Below the pieces are notes generated by a model. The model searched no databases, was not told where the DNA came from, and saw nothing but the letters and a program-made list of their open reading frames with translations. The translations under genes and the position numbers were made by a program. From Turritopsis dohrnii (lineage: Eukaryota > Cnidaria > Hydrozoa > Anthoathecata > Oceaniidae), in NCBI GenBank assembly GCA_027922465.2, contig BQMF02000488.1, positions 124,001-188,000 on the forward strand: a stretch of 64,000 nt of DNA. The letters run 5' to 3'. Below, one piece after another: positions 10,159 through 21,029 of the stretch (position 1 is its first letter; each line of letters opens with the position of its first letter).

Positions 10159-12519
10159 TTTGCTTTTATTGAAAATACTCACACTCGCCCTTGTTTTGAT
10201 TTTGATAAAAGTCTGGGGACAAAAGCAACTAGCAAATAGCATGAAGGTATTTGCAAGCTGCATTTGTCTCCAGACTCATCATCACACCTCCATTTCTTCA
10301 CTGATTGTTTTAGCTCTTTCATTCATCTAGGGTTTTTATAAAGTGCTGCTTGCAAAATTTATAGCATCTTACGAGTTAGCTCATGTGCAGAGAAGCATGA
10401 AAGAGATGAGTGAGCTCGTGCGAATCATTGAGTGGTTGATTGCAGCTAGATCAGTTTAAGGCTAATTCTGCACACCTGAATACCTAATAACACTCGAATG
10501 ATTGCACATGGGGAGTTTTTCTAAAGAACTTCTATAGTATAGAAACTTTAACGTGATGTTTATTGCATGCTTTTTGCACAATTGTGGAATTGGTACGCAT
10601 GCACTGTTGTGTTTTTATGCTCATAAGCACACCCAGGGTTTTCTGTGCAATAATATGCAATCAAGTGTGCAAAAGATGAACAAGAACTCCTTGTGCATGA
10701 TTCTGCAGTATCGTGATTTGCAAGTTCAGTTGCCTGTTGTCTTAACCTTCTATTAAATTACACTGATTAACCATTGTTAAAAATCTAACCTATCAAGGCC
10801 AATGCAAGTCCTGTTGTTTAGGTCTTTTGCGAAAAAAACTCCTCCAAGTTGCTTTTTTATAAGAATCTGAAAAATATTCTTGTTTTTTGAAGACTCGAAA
10901 ATATTATTGATGGTAGACCCTAATGAAACATTCAGCATGCAAATTTTGACGGCATTTGTGGAAATGTTTTGTAATATTTTTTTTGAATATAATTCATTAT
11001 TATTATTTTTGTCTTTACAATTCCTGGCATCAAATTCCCTAGCGTTATTTTATTTTTTTTGGCAAATCTCACCCTTGTTCTAAAAAAGTGTGTGTTAGGA
11101 GATTTTTTAATCAGCACCCCCTTTGTAAATTTTATGCGAAATTCAAATTTTAGTTTTTGGAAGAAAATTGATTTTGAGATGTTCTTTGTTCTCAAACTCG
11201 TTCCGAGGGCTCCATTCCGTTTTCAATACACGGGCAGCAACAAAGGTCCTGTAAGGGAGTTTGCTTTCCCTTTTTACGATTCCAAATACCTTCGATGTTT
11301 GAAAAATGCTTTCCAAACATCACAGATCTCATCTGATGCTCGATCCTTGTTCAAGGAATGCTCTGTAAATAGCAACAAATATATGAAGTTATATCCTGAC
11401 TCCTATAGCCTTTCAAAAAATGTGACAAGTTTCATCTTTCCTGAATCACGAATGAGAGATTCTTTTATCAGAAATCCCTTCCCATAATGTTGAATTGGCA
11501 ATTTCTAAAAGGATGACAAAATTTTATGTCTTGGCATTTCTTTGCATGGTTTAGGGTTCAGCAAATTGCATCAAAGTCCTTTGTGTGCATGGTTTAGGGG
11601 AAACTCAGTAAATTTCATCAAACCATAAAATCTTGCAGAAATTTGTGATTTGGAAATGTGAACTTTACAGATTTTGGTTTTCTTTTTGACAGAAGTATAA
11701 ACATAAATTGTATCTAGTGCTTTTTTGTGACGTTTTAGTTGTGAATAGTTTATAAATCTTAGATAGTCAAGTTGAGTTTAATCTTTCCACTCGTTATACT
11801 GAAAGCTTTGTCCTTTTACTGCGCGTCAAAAATGTTTTCATCGTTGAATTTGCAAATATTCCTTGTTCAACATTTCAATTAGTTTTGCTTACACGTGTTT
11901 ATTAATTTCGCTAGTATAGCAAAGTATTGGTATCGTCGTTCTATGTATCTCCGTGACATTTTGGACGATCTCACTAAAGTAAATAATTGCATATAAAAGC
12001 CATGTCCGCACACACCTTAGCAATAAAATCTTTTGCAGGCTGACTAACGGGCTAAATTTGGACCAAATTATGAAAGTTCTCCAATTTCCTTAAAAATTTG
12101 CACAAAGCACAATTAAAAGGTTCTGATTTCGAATTTGACAGTCATTTTGTCAAATTTGGCCAAAATTTGGCAATGCTATATTGAGATTTGTGTAATTGTG
12201 ACACCGTCCTGAAGACTTTAAGCCAAATTTGAGACGAATAAGTTTTGATCTATTTGTTTTGTATAATTGCGAGTTGAAATTGTGCTACTGTTATCAACTA
12301 TTGTATCTCACAGCTCTATGAACAGTATCTATTTGTTAGAATTGTGAGAATGCAATATAGCAAAATTTTCGACTTCCAAGTCGTCTTGTTAGTGTTAAAA
12401 TAGTAACGATTTTTCAAAATGTTAGTGTATACACAGTATATGATAAACATTTCCCGCCATTCAACAGTTTAGAATTTCAAAGCTGTCGCCAACGCCATTC
12501 CTTCCTCAGTTGATAACAG

Positions 12520-12580
12520 AATACCCACGACCGGTTTCAACACATAACACAATACCCACGACCGGTTTCAACACATAACA
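12520..12580. repeat. Tandem pair of a 31-bp unit
   Basis: AATACCCACGACCGGTTTCA starts at 12520 and again at 12551, followed each time by ACACATAACA. It lies just downstream of the GGH stop codon and may be within its 3' untranslated region. Confidence 0.85.
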
Positions 12581-12703
12581 GCCACCCACTTCAACAATTG
12601 TATTTACATCAGGATAACTATTCCATCAACAATTATTTACAAGTGATATAGCTACATGATAAAGATGTTCATTCCGTTGAACGCTTACATTCATAACAAC
12701 TAT

Positions 12704-14019
12704 TTATTGTTGGAAGTGCTCGGTATTATTTCCAAATACGTACACTTGCTCAAACAAAGAAGTGCTACCAGAAAACACTGGTGCCCACTTGTAGATTAAA
12801 TTCTCATTTTCTTCCTCGATGCTTGGAAATGACTGGAAATTCTTTCTTGCCTCGTTGACAAAGAAATTTGCTAAGTATTGAGTGACTTGTACAGCGGCAG
12901 GTGAATGATTGATCATTTCGCGGCGAGTCCATTCAAATATGTTCTTCTCTGGATGCCATTGCGTCCCGTAAAACGGATACTTCACTCCTATGAAAATAAA
13001 CAGACATACAAACTGTATTGTTTAGAAAAAACTTTTGTAAAAGGTGTTAATCATGACTTCAAATTTCCACATAGTTCCAATTTATTGAATTACTTAGGCT
13101 TGCAACGCCACAGATTTTTCATGATCTTCTTTTACTGTTCTGTGGAGTACACCAAATTATCGAGTCTTAAGACCTTAATCAATTAAAACTTTGAATCTCC
13201 CTTATTCAATAACTGAGTTGAGTTTTCAAGAGGGGGTTTGGGCCCTAAGTTGCTTCGAGTTATCTAGATTCAACCGATTTGTATTTAGATATCAGCAAAA
13301 CATCCAGGTTTAAAATTGCATACATGCATACCTTCAATGGTTGAAACAAATTCAACGCCTTTCAAATCGAAATTAGTTGAGAGGACTCGATACATGGCAT
13401 TTAGCTTTCTGTTTGTACCATACAGATCAGGACTGACACCCATATCATGCATGTTTAGAGTAATTCTTTTAAACATCAAGTCCTGCATTAAAGATTTATC
13501 CATGTCTTCGAACAGGCGACTATTGAAAGCATGTTGTGTTAGATTTAACTCCATAGATACATTTTCAGCTGATACCGGCATAAGGACATCTTTACCCGCA
13601 GCAAGGTTATGCAAGCTCTCGAAACCAAGGCATGTACCCCATAACGGGAAATGAATTCCTTTATCGTTCAGGCGTTTTGCTTCATCAAATACTGTTTTAG
13701 CTGTCTTTATGTATTTCGAGTCTTTTAGAGGAGCGGCTCCTCCGGGAAATAAGACCCCGTTCAATGACTGCATTAAAGACAAAACTCGCTTTTTACTGTA
13801 AATTGATAATATTGGCACAACTTGTGCGCCAGCCATTTCCAGATATTTGACATAGGAAGCGGCAATGTAAACCTCCGAAGAGGAAACTTTAGGAGACAGT
13901 TTACCACGAACTTTCTGAGAAATTATTCCAACGATAGGTCGAAGATTGACCTTCTTCTTTGCTATACTGTGATTTACAACCAAAAGTAAGATAAAACACA
14001 ATACAAACAAACGACACAT
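12704..14019 (-). CDS. GGH: Gamma-glutamyl hydrolase (folate conjugase), two exons
   Basis: This lysosomal or secreted enzyme removes poly-gamma-glutamate tails from folates. On the minus strand the exons are 14019-13332 and 12987-12704, joined in phase 1 to give 323 residues (the human enzyme is about 318). The N-terminus [20 protein letters not shown] is a good signal peptide. The class I glutamine amidotransferase-like fold is marked by [14 protein letters not shown], and the nucleophile Cys130 in [12 protein letters not shown]. The catalytic His241 is in YGTQWHPEK, and FFVNEARKN follows near the end. Both catalytic residues are intact. N-glycosylation motifs such as NVS and NLT are present, as expected for a secretory-pathway enzyme. 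The start codon lies about 1.9 kb downstream of the start codon of SAMM50 on the same strand. Confidence 0.95.
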
Positions 14020-14515
14020 TTTTGCAACAAATTATGTGCAAACGACGAAAACAAATTTTTCTTTTAATCAGAATTTCAAGCAGAACAAGATGATGCTGAA
14101 AGTGAGTGTTCATCCAGTGTTCAACATCACAACGAACTGCGACAGCACCGTTACCTTAAGTTCAAACTGGCGACAATAAGGTGGGTGAGATTTGCCAGAA
14201 AAGTCAATAAAAAATTGATTCGAATTTGCTTTTCTTCAAGAAACGCCATGTAGAACCTTGTAATTTGATTTTCTTGAAACTTTTTAATGCACTAGACTAA
14301 TAAAATTTCTGATAAACAAGAGAATTTTTAGGTCGACCACGACTTTTTATGTTCGTATGTTCTATTGGCATATTAAGCATTTCTGAGTTTGAAAGGTCAA
14401 ACTCAGAAAGTTTTGTTAGTCAAAGACACATTCATAATGTATCATCAACATCTATTTCTCTATAAGAAGCACAGGCAAAATAATAATTCAGCATATAAAA
14501 TTTCCACAATTGCTT

Positions 14516-15874
14516 TCACAAAAAATTAATTCCAACTCCTATTTGCCATCCCTGGTTAATAATGTCGCCAGGTCGAGCATTCTTTGGAATACAATAGTTT
14601 ACTTCCAACCTAGCCATTCCACCAAGCATAAACATAAGTCCAACACCGTATGAATATCTTGGATTTGATAAAAAGTCTTTCAGGTCCAGATTCGCAGCAT
14701 TACTAATGTTACCTGCATTTGCAAAAAAGTGCATTCTAAATAAGTCACCAAATCCACCCTGGCCAGGGCGAAATGGTAGAGGTGTATATAGATGGAGACC
14801 AGATGCGAAAAATACTTCTCCGCCGACAGCTGCATGTTTAGCATGCTCACCAATCCCCTTCATTGCATAACCGCGTACAGAAAGTGGTCCACCAACAAAG
14901 TGACGGTCATTGATCAACAATGGACTATTTGATAAAGATTTCACAGTGCCGGTATTTAATGTGAATGCAGTAACTATATCTGGAAGTATTTCCTTGTTCA
15001 GTTGGATCTCAACATCTGTTTTTAAAGCTTTCACACTACCTCCAATACCACTATACTCCATGTTGTGTTTAAATCTATGACCTTTGGCTGGAAAAATCCA
15101 ATCATCACGTCCATCACTTACGAAAGAATGCCTTATAGAAGATTTCAACGAATGACCAGCATCTAAGCGAACATCAAATGGCGCAGTTTTGTTGATCAGG
15201 TTCTCTCTCCACAAATAGTCCCATGCAACTGTGTGTAACCCAATAGAACTTGGGTATGTCATTTCTAAAGCTAAACCTTTTGCATCTTCCTTGTATTCAG
15301 ATTGAACATAATCAGATAAGGATCTGATGGCGCGGATGGTAAGTTTCTGATCAGGATCATATCGCAATGGTTTTGAAAATGCAAATTCGTATGAAGAAGA
15401 CACATGGGAACCAATTGAAGCATTTGCTCGGACACACTCGCCACTTCCTCTTAAGTTGTTGATTCTGCCACCCATACTCATACTGCCCTCATTATGTCCA
15501 ACCTCTGTACCCACATTGGCAGCAAGTCGACGTGATTCTTTGACAAAATAATAAACATCAAAGTCATTTTCTTTGGATTCTTTTGTAACATCAATAAAAA
15601 CTTCAATTCCACTAAAAACACCAAGTCGTTCAAGTTTAAGCTTGCAAAGATGGGCTTCAGTCATGAGCCTATCAAACGTGTTTACATCAAACAAGCGGTG
15701 TAATTGCTTTGCAACAAGTTCATTTCTAGATACCGACAAACCATCAATATGAATGTTCTTCACTTTGGCAGGGACTTGCAAATTCAACACATCTTCATTA
15801 AATTCCTGTTTGGCAGAAGTTGACAGATCATTATTACTTGATGCATGGACAGTTTTGAGAAATGCATTTCCCAT
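14516..15874 (-). CDS. SAMM50: SAMM50, mitochondrial outer-membrane beta-barrel assembly factor
   Basis: SAMM50 is the core of the SAM complex, which folds beta-barrel proteins into the mitochondrial outer membrane, and it contacts MICOS. The frame is 452 codons with no intron. A single POTRA domain occupies roughly residues 35-125 (VKNIHIDGLSVSRNELV, FDRLMTEAHL, LERLGVFSGIEVFID). The Omp85 barrel follows to the end, with FVGGPLSVRGY (the conserved L6-type VRGF/Y motif) and a C-terminal beta-signal NQGWQIGVGINFL. A CTTTTCAG acceptor ending at 15890 lies 16 bases before the ATG, so the 5' untranslated region is probably spliced, either by a cis intron or by a spliced leader. Intronless coding is unusual for this gene, which is intron-rich in vertebrates. 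Confidence 0.96.
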   Translation of the reverse strand: MGNAFLKTVHASSNNDLSTSAKQEFNEDVLNLQVPAKVKNIHIDGLSVSRNELVAKQLHRLFDVNTFDRLMTEAHLCKLKLERLGVFSGIEVFIDVTKESKENDFDVYYFVKESRRLAANVGTEVGHNEGSMSMGGRINNLRGSGECVRANASIGSHVSSSYEFAFSKPLRYDPDQKLTIRAIRSLSDYVQSEYKEDAKGLALEMTYPSSIGLHTVAWDYLWRENLINKTAPFDVRLDAGHSLKSSIRHSFVSDGRDDWIFPAKGHRFKHNMEYSGIGGSVKALKTDVEIQLNKEILPDIVTAFTLNTGTVKSLSNSPLLINDRHFVGGPLSVRGYAMKGIGEHAKHAAVGGEVFFASGLHLYTPLPFRPGQGGFGDLFRMHFFANAGNISNAANLDLKDFLSNPRYSYGVGLMFMLGGMARLEVNYCIPKNARPGDIINQGWQIGVGINFL

Positions 15875-15889
15875 TATTTTTTAGTAGTC

Positions 15890-16082
15890 CTGAAAAGAAC
15901 AAAGTATAAGTATAATTGTAGCTAAAATTATAATGAATTACAAAAAGGCTTAACAACAGTGATGATGTTTTTTGGTTTGCTTGTTTTTTTAAATAGGTTG
16001 CTCTCTGCAAGGCCGAAGCCACTACTAGGCAGAGAGCTACAAGATAAGAAGCCCGTTAAGGAGACCGGTGTTCATCATCAAA
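15890..16082. other. SAMM50 upstream region
   Basis: It contains the presumed 5' UTR intron or outron of SAMM50 (acceptor TTTTCAG at 15896-15890 read on the minus strand). A further upstream exon cannot be fixed from sequence alone. Confidence 0.4.
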
Positions 16083-16503
16083 AAAAAAGTATATACCGGT
16101 GATTCACAAGAAATATCTTTAGATTGAATAATTATGAAGGATAATTTTTTATTTATGATTAGAGGAATCTGTTAAGTATATTTTGGTGTATATATATCAT
16201 TTTTCTGATTTGGTTGAGTAGAAAAAACATTATGGGCAAAAAACTGGAAGCGGTCCTTGTAAAACACATTTAATTGCATATGTGTTTTATTCCCTTCTGG
16301 TTTGTAATAAAAACATAAATCTTGTCTTGAGACATTTTGCTCAACTTTTTTTCTACTCAACCAAATCAGAAAAGTGATACACCAAAATATAGGTAAAAAG
16401 GATTCCTCTATTCAGAAATAAAACTAACTACTTTTCATAATTATTCAATCGAAAGATATTTTTTGTGAAACAACGGTACTTTTGTTTTACTCACCCAGTA
16501 TAT
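16083..16503. mobile_element. 420-bp foldback element with arms of about 150 bp
   Basis: The arms are 16083-16235 and about 16325-16503. Matching blocks include GATTGAATAATTATGAA with its inverse at 16435-16452, TTTTGGTGTAT, and TCTGATTTGGTTGAGTAGAA with its exact inverse at 16352-16371. The short loop has no reading frame of interest. A transcript through it would form a long hairpin. Confidence 0.75.
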
Positions 16504-17031
16504 AGTTGAAATGTTAAATGATGGGTGTATTCCTTATTATGTTTACAGATTCACAAACTTGATCATTTGGATTTAAACTTTTGATTTGGATTTTTGTAAG
16601 TATTTTACTCTTTCAATGCTTTTGTAATAGATGTTACAGAAACAAATTCCCATGCAAAACATATAAAAAAATGTAATGGTTTATTAAATATGTTATTTTA
16701 TACAGAAGCCTTCTCTACATCACTTTTGTGTTTTTTTATTTCATTGATGAGACATGGAAGAAATAATAACGGATACGATTTTTCAGTGAGCTACACTATT
16801 GGATAAATACAAGTGTATAAAATACAGTGTTTTTCAAATGTTATGTTTTTCAGCAAGAACTTTAACTATGATTGAAGTCGTTTTTCTGTATTACATTCTG
16901 TTTTGTTATTATCTATGAAAACGCACTGATTTATACAAAATACATTTTAATTCAATTTAGGTGTTTTGTTTTCCCTAATGGCCAAGAAGCCTTTGTAAGA
17001 TGGCTAAAAGAAGTCTTGAAATAATCTGATT

Positions 17032-17160
17032 TGTCCACTTTTAAGGCGTATATAAAATGTGTCTTAAAGACGTTGTCTAGACCTTTTGAGAAAACGTCAT
17101 TTAAACGTCTTAAGCTGACGTCTATTAGACGTCTTGAAAAATGTGTCTGAAAAGTGGACA
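17032..17160. repeat. 129-bp quasi-palindrome with internal GACGTCTT repeats
   Basis: It opens TGTCCACTTTT and closes AAAAGTGGACA. Between them the words GACGTCT, AAGACGT and their variants occur about six times, alternately inverted. It is either a tiny inverted-repeat element or the fossil of one. Confidence 0.6.
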
Positions 17161-17259
17161 TTTCAAACCATAATAAACATTTGCACAATTTGAAAGGCCT
17201 GTGCAAATTACAGTTGACTTATTTGAAAGTTCGTGTTTTTATTAGTTTAGTTATGATAA

Positions 17260-17380
17260 GTTGGCGCTATTGCACTTTCGTATATATCTAAACCTAGTCC
17301 TAACCCTAACCTGTTGGTTTTAAGACCCAGGTTCAGTAATCAGCTTGAAAAGGGGGCAACAAAAGTGCAATAGCGCCAAC
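17260..17380. mobile_element. 121-bp miniature element with 19-bp perfect terminal inverted repeats
   Basis: GTTGGCGCTATTGCACTTT at 17260-17278 is exactly inverted at 17362-17380. The core contains CCTAGTCCTAACCCTAACC, a short telomere-like run of CCTAA words. It is far too short to encode anything. Confidence 0.8.
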
Positions 17381-17397
17381 AAGTTTTGGATTGACGG

Positions 17398-18826
17398 TAC
17401 CGTGAGTTGGGGCGACATTCAACTCTGTGGGGCGAGATTCAACATGCCAAAATCAAGCTGCATCTGGTCAATAATTTAAATACATATATTTTTAAAACTA
17501 AACCAAGTTATACAACACAAAAAAGATTTAAAGCAATAAAAACATTCATGAATGATTACCATTTAGAGAGACTCTGGCTATTAAAATGTCACGATCCATT
17601 TCAGCTAATCTCGTTCGACGGGCTTCAAATGTTTTGACGTCAAAATAACCGCGCTGAACAAAACGCGTTTTGCAATAGGAATTTGTTTTAGTTTTTCTGT
17701 AAGAGAAATGTTTTCATAAGTTTCATATGTGGGTTCGTTAGATTTTGATATACGATTTAAGGTAGAAGGTGTTATAAGAAATAGTTTAAAATTTCAGGTT
17801 TTGACATCAGGTTAGTATAGTATTTCATAAATGGTCAGCGGTCTTTTTTTGTGTGAATCACAACAACACACGTGGCTGCTTGAAAATGAAAGTGAATGCC
17901 TGGTTTCTACATTGCAAATCGGTTAAGTTGAACCTGTTGGGATGAGATAGTCTAGTCATAGTCATTGCGAAAAATGTTGTAGTTTGCATTTAGATTTTCA
18001 AATTTTTGTGTTGTCTCTCGTTTGCTGTATTTTACTCCCTGTAGAAAACATGAAAAATACTCCAAAAGAAGTTATACTTTTGTTTCTTTAACGGGGGCCA
18101 CTGAAGAAGATTTTCCATCTCTCGAATTTATTGTCCAGTGGTGAATCTTTTCAACCGAGTAGCAATGGGAATTGATGGAGTGTATACGATGCGCACTTAT
18201 AAATATTTGAACGAAACCCTTTACACAGTAATTGCACAGTCATCAATTCTCTCCATCATTGCGTTCTTTAAATCTCAGCTCACGACATGGTAAGACAGAC
18301 CACCAACGGTAAGCTTTGTAGGTGTGCTGGGTTGGACGGAAATGTGTTTTAGGAGATGATTTGCTTAGTGAAAACCGTCTTTGAGAAATAAATTTTGCAC
18401 AGTGATCAATCATCTCCTTCAGTTTGTTTTACTAACATAGCTTCCACCCACGCACCCCAAAATACGACCGTACATTAGTAACTTTTATAAACACGCTTGA
18501 AAGAGCGAAAAGGTGGCTGCTGGACGGAGGGGGTGGACATCATTTCGTGGAAACCGTCTTTGAGAAATCCTAATTTTTATTTTAAAAATAAACGTGCGCG
18601 GCTGTACGAAGTCTTTTAACTCGTGTTGGGATTTGAAGAGCTGAAAGGTAATTTACATTTGGTTATTGTTAAAATGTAAAATTTTTTTTTATTGTGTAGT
18701 ATAGATTACATCTTGGTTCAGATATACGATGTTGTTGTTTTGAAATTTCAAATTATTTTGTTGAATGTTGTGGCCTGGATAATGGTGCTGTTGAATCTCA
18801 CCCCACAGAGTTGAATGTTGCCCCCC
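17398..18826 (+). mobile_element. TACCGTGAGTTGGGG inverted-repeat element, copy 1
   Basis: The left end carries two tandem subrepeats of the form GTTGGGGCGACATTCAACTC / TGTGGGGCGAGATTCAAC. The right end has the inverse (GTTGAATCTCACCCCACAGAG) but stops at GTTGCCCCCC, so the outermost 20-30 bp are lost. A longer copy in opposite orientation lies at 51106-52725 in the P450 intron, and the two align through most of their length. Confidence 0.8.
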
Positions 18827-19254
18827 TCCTATTTAATCCTATTAATCCTATTTCTTCTGGTCGGGATGTCATGTGACTTGATATCACAAAATACAAAAAA
18901 GCCCCCTAAAATTACTTTTCATTGTGCATTATTAATAATATGATCATGATGCGCGCATCCACAGACAGACAAATGAAATTAGACATTCGCACCAAGAACC
19001 AGCAGGACAGCCGATAAAACAACTGAGGAACCCCTTTTACGTGCGATGTTCGTGAAATGTTTTATACAAACAAAAACTGTGACTGTGGCTGTGGTGGTGG
19101 ATTCCAAGAAACCAAGAAGCAGCTGTACAGTGCAGCTCCTGCTACCATGATAGAACCTCGTTTTAAGTGTTCATTCTATCTGAAACTGAGAATTTCTTAG
19201 ATTCATAATGGTAACCATGTGTAAACAAATTCGCATGTTCACAAAGTTTTCAAA
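18827..19254. other. Upstream of the 19.3-kb gene, nothing certain
   Basis: I see no gene here. It would hold the promoter and any non-coding first exon of the following gene. Confidence 0.4.
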
Positions 19255-20505
19255 ATGTTTATCAGCAGTATGGCTAGAAAAAATAAACGTTTAAGATCAA
19301 GAAAGTTCGATTCCAATCGAAGATCAACGGACTCATCTCTAGTTAATCTTGATAACAGACCTCTCTCTCGTATTAGCATTGATAGTCAGGTTGTCATCCA
19401 TGGTTCCAAGGAAATGATGAGGTACAAAAAGACTTATACCATTCACTTCATTCAATCAATGTTTGCATGCGAATTTTAAAAATGGATAAACATTCATCAA
19501 TAGCTTGCTATTTGAAATTCAAAATAAAATTAAAAGGGAAGCAAAGTCTTTTTAGGTTCTGTACTCATTCCTTTTTACGTTCATGAATATATAAGTTAAT
19601 ACACTATGGGCTGAGAAAATCCTTAAAATTTTAACTGCACTACGATAAGTGAATCAGGTTAATAAAATGATGATAACATACTGAAGCTCCTCCTGCTTGA
19701 CCCTCAAGCCAATAATTATATAGTATAACTAATAGTTGAAGATATAGGTCTATCTCTCCAACTCGTGTAAAACATTAGATTATACGATATATAACCTACA
19801 AAACATTAGATTATACGATCTATGGTGTACAAAATGTATTTTGTATATAACCTACAAAATCTTGTGTTGTTTCGTAACACGATTGCTTTTTTTAGGCGCA
19901 AAGATTCTCGTTACCAATCCAATTCCGAAAAGACAATCGCAAAACTGAACAACAATAGGCACATCCCACCCACGTCACATGTCACAACGGCATCTAAAAT
20001 ACCACACAGAAACATAGAATATTTATCAGACGATGAAGCTGAGACTCTGTGCGTGCGAGAGGAACGTGATGAGTTGCCAACATTTTATTCCAGTTGGTAC
20101 TTAGATCCTCATTATAGACATAATGATGACGTTGAGGTAATAGGTGTTACAAACGATGACCATACTCCATCGCTGTATTCATTTCAGAAAGCTGAAAGAG
20201 ATCTCATTCAAACTCAGATACGAGCAGCGGCTGCTGTCACTCCTTATGAAATGGACTTATACAAACTGCGATGTGAGAAATTAAAGTTAGAAGAAGCCTA
20301 TTTGTTGAAATTGAAATGCGATCAGGAATTAGAACGCACAAGAGGACCAAAACCTAAATGGTATGAGCTCAAGACCAAAGAATTTACAACAGAAATGGAG
20401 AAATACTCAAACATGATGCAGAGCAAACAAGACTGGCAGGAAATCATGGAATACAGAAACAAGTTATTCGAAATTTCAGGAAAATGGGGACAACAAAGCT
20501 ATTAA
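19255..20505 (+). CDS. Unrecognised 258-residue protein, two exons
   Basis: Exons 19255-19421 and 19896-20505 join in frame across a GT-AG intron. I do not recognise the family. The first exon is very basic (MARKNKRLRSRKFDSNRR) and could bind nucleic acid or direct nuclear import. The middle is acidic and polar (YLSDDEAETLCVREERDELP). The last 110 residues are Lys/Glu-rich and probably helical, including LYKLRCEKLKLEEAYLLKLK and RGPKPKWYELKTKEFTTEME, and likely form a coiled coil. The internal Met at 19267 is an alternative start. Coding is supported by the length of the second exon, balanced codon use and the charge pattern. AT-rich sequence follows the stop with AATATA-type signals. Confidence 0.65.
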
Positions 20506-20842
20506 AATTTAATAATTTTGTATTCTTTTGTACAAATTACATTATAATATAATATACATATGCGAATATTTGTGAATTTTATTTACAAAATGAAAAAAAA
20601 AGTCGCGTTCAATAATGAACAAACCACATTCATCAATTCTTTATTAATACTTTTTACTCTTGATTCTTTTTGCAGAGTTCAACGTTTTGATTTCTTCTAA
20701 GGTGATCCTATGACGAAAAAGTTTTCGAAAGTTTTTTATTTCGTTGCAGTCGCACGTAGTGTCGCCTATGTTGAATTTCTTGCAACAAAATACTGCGTGC
20801 TCTGTAGTAGAAATATTGACCCCTTAGAATATTTTCATTTAT

Positions 20843-20966
20843 GTCGAGTTAGAAATGTCGAGGTAGCGGCGGAAATTTCCATTCAAAAACGTCGAATCTG
20901 GCGGGACCGAACGAATTATGTCGAGTTAGGCGGGTGTCGAGATAGCGAGAGGTCGAGTTAGCGGGG
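20843..20966. repeat. Degenerate GTCGAGTTAGCGG repeat cluster
   Basis: Six variants of GTCGAGNTAGCGG occur in about 120 bp, a GC-rich island in AT-rich DNA. It may be the subterminal repeat of a decayed transposon; I found no convincing inverted partner nearby. Confidence 0.5.
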
Positions 20967-21029
20967 GTCAATTTCATGGTTTCTTGGTATAACATGGCGA
21001 CATCGGCGGTGTCGTCAACTGAACCTTTC

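Larger units (their letters stand above)
9765..12703. other. HOGA1-GGH interval, no recognised gene
   Basis: This stretch holds the 3' flanks of the two convergent genes, a 43-bp triplicate repeat (10028-10158), an inverted repeat of CTGGGGACAAA / TTTGTCTCCAG around 10210-10275, and a 31-bp tandem pair at 12520-12580. A 142-codon frame at 11059-11487 is unlike any family I know and has no supporting splice or start context. Confidence 0.6.

Noticed and set aside
11059..11487. 142-codon plus-strand frame between HOGA1 and GGH
   Set aside because: No family motif, AT-driven composition at its start, no splice or promoter context. Could be chance; RNA evidence would be needed.
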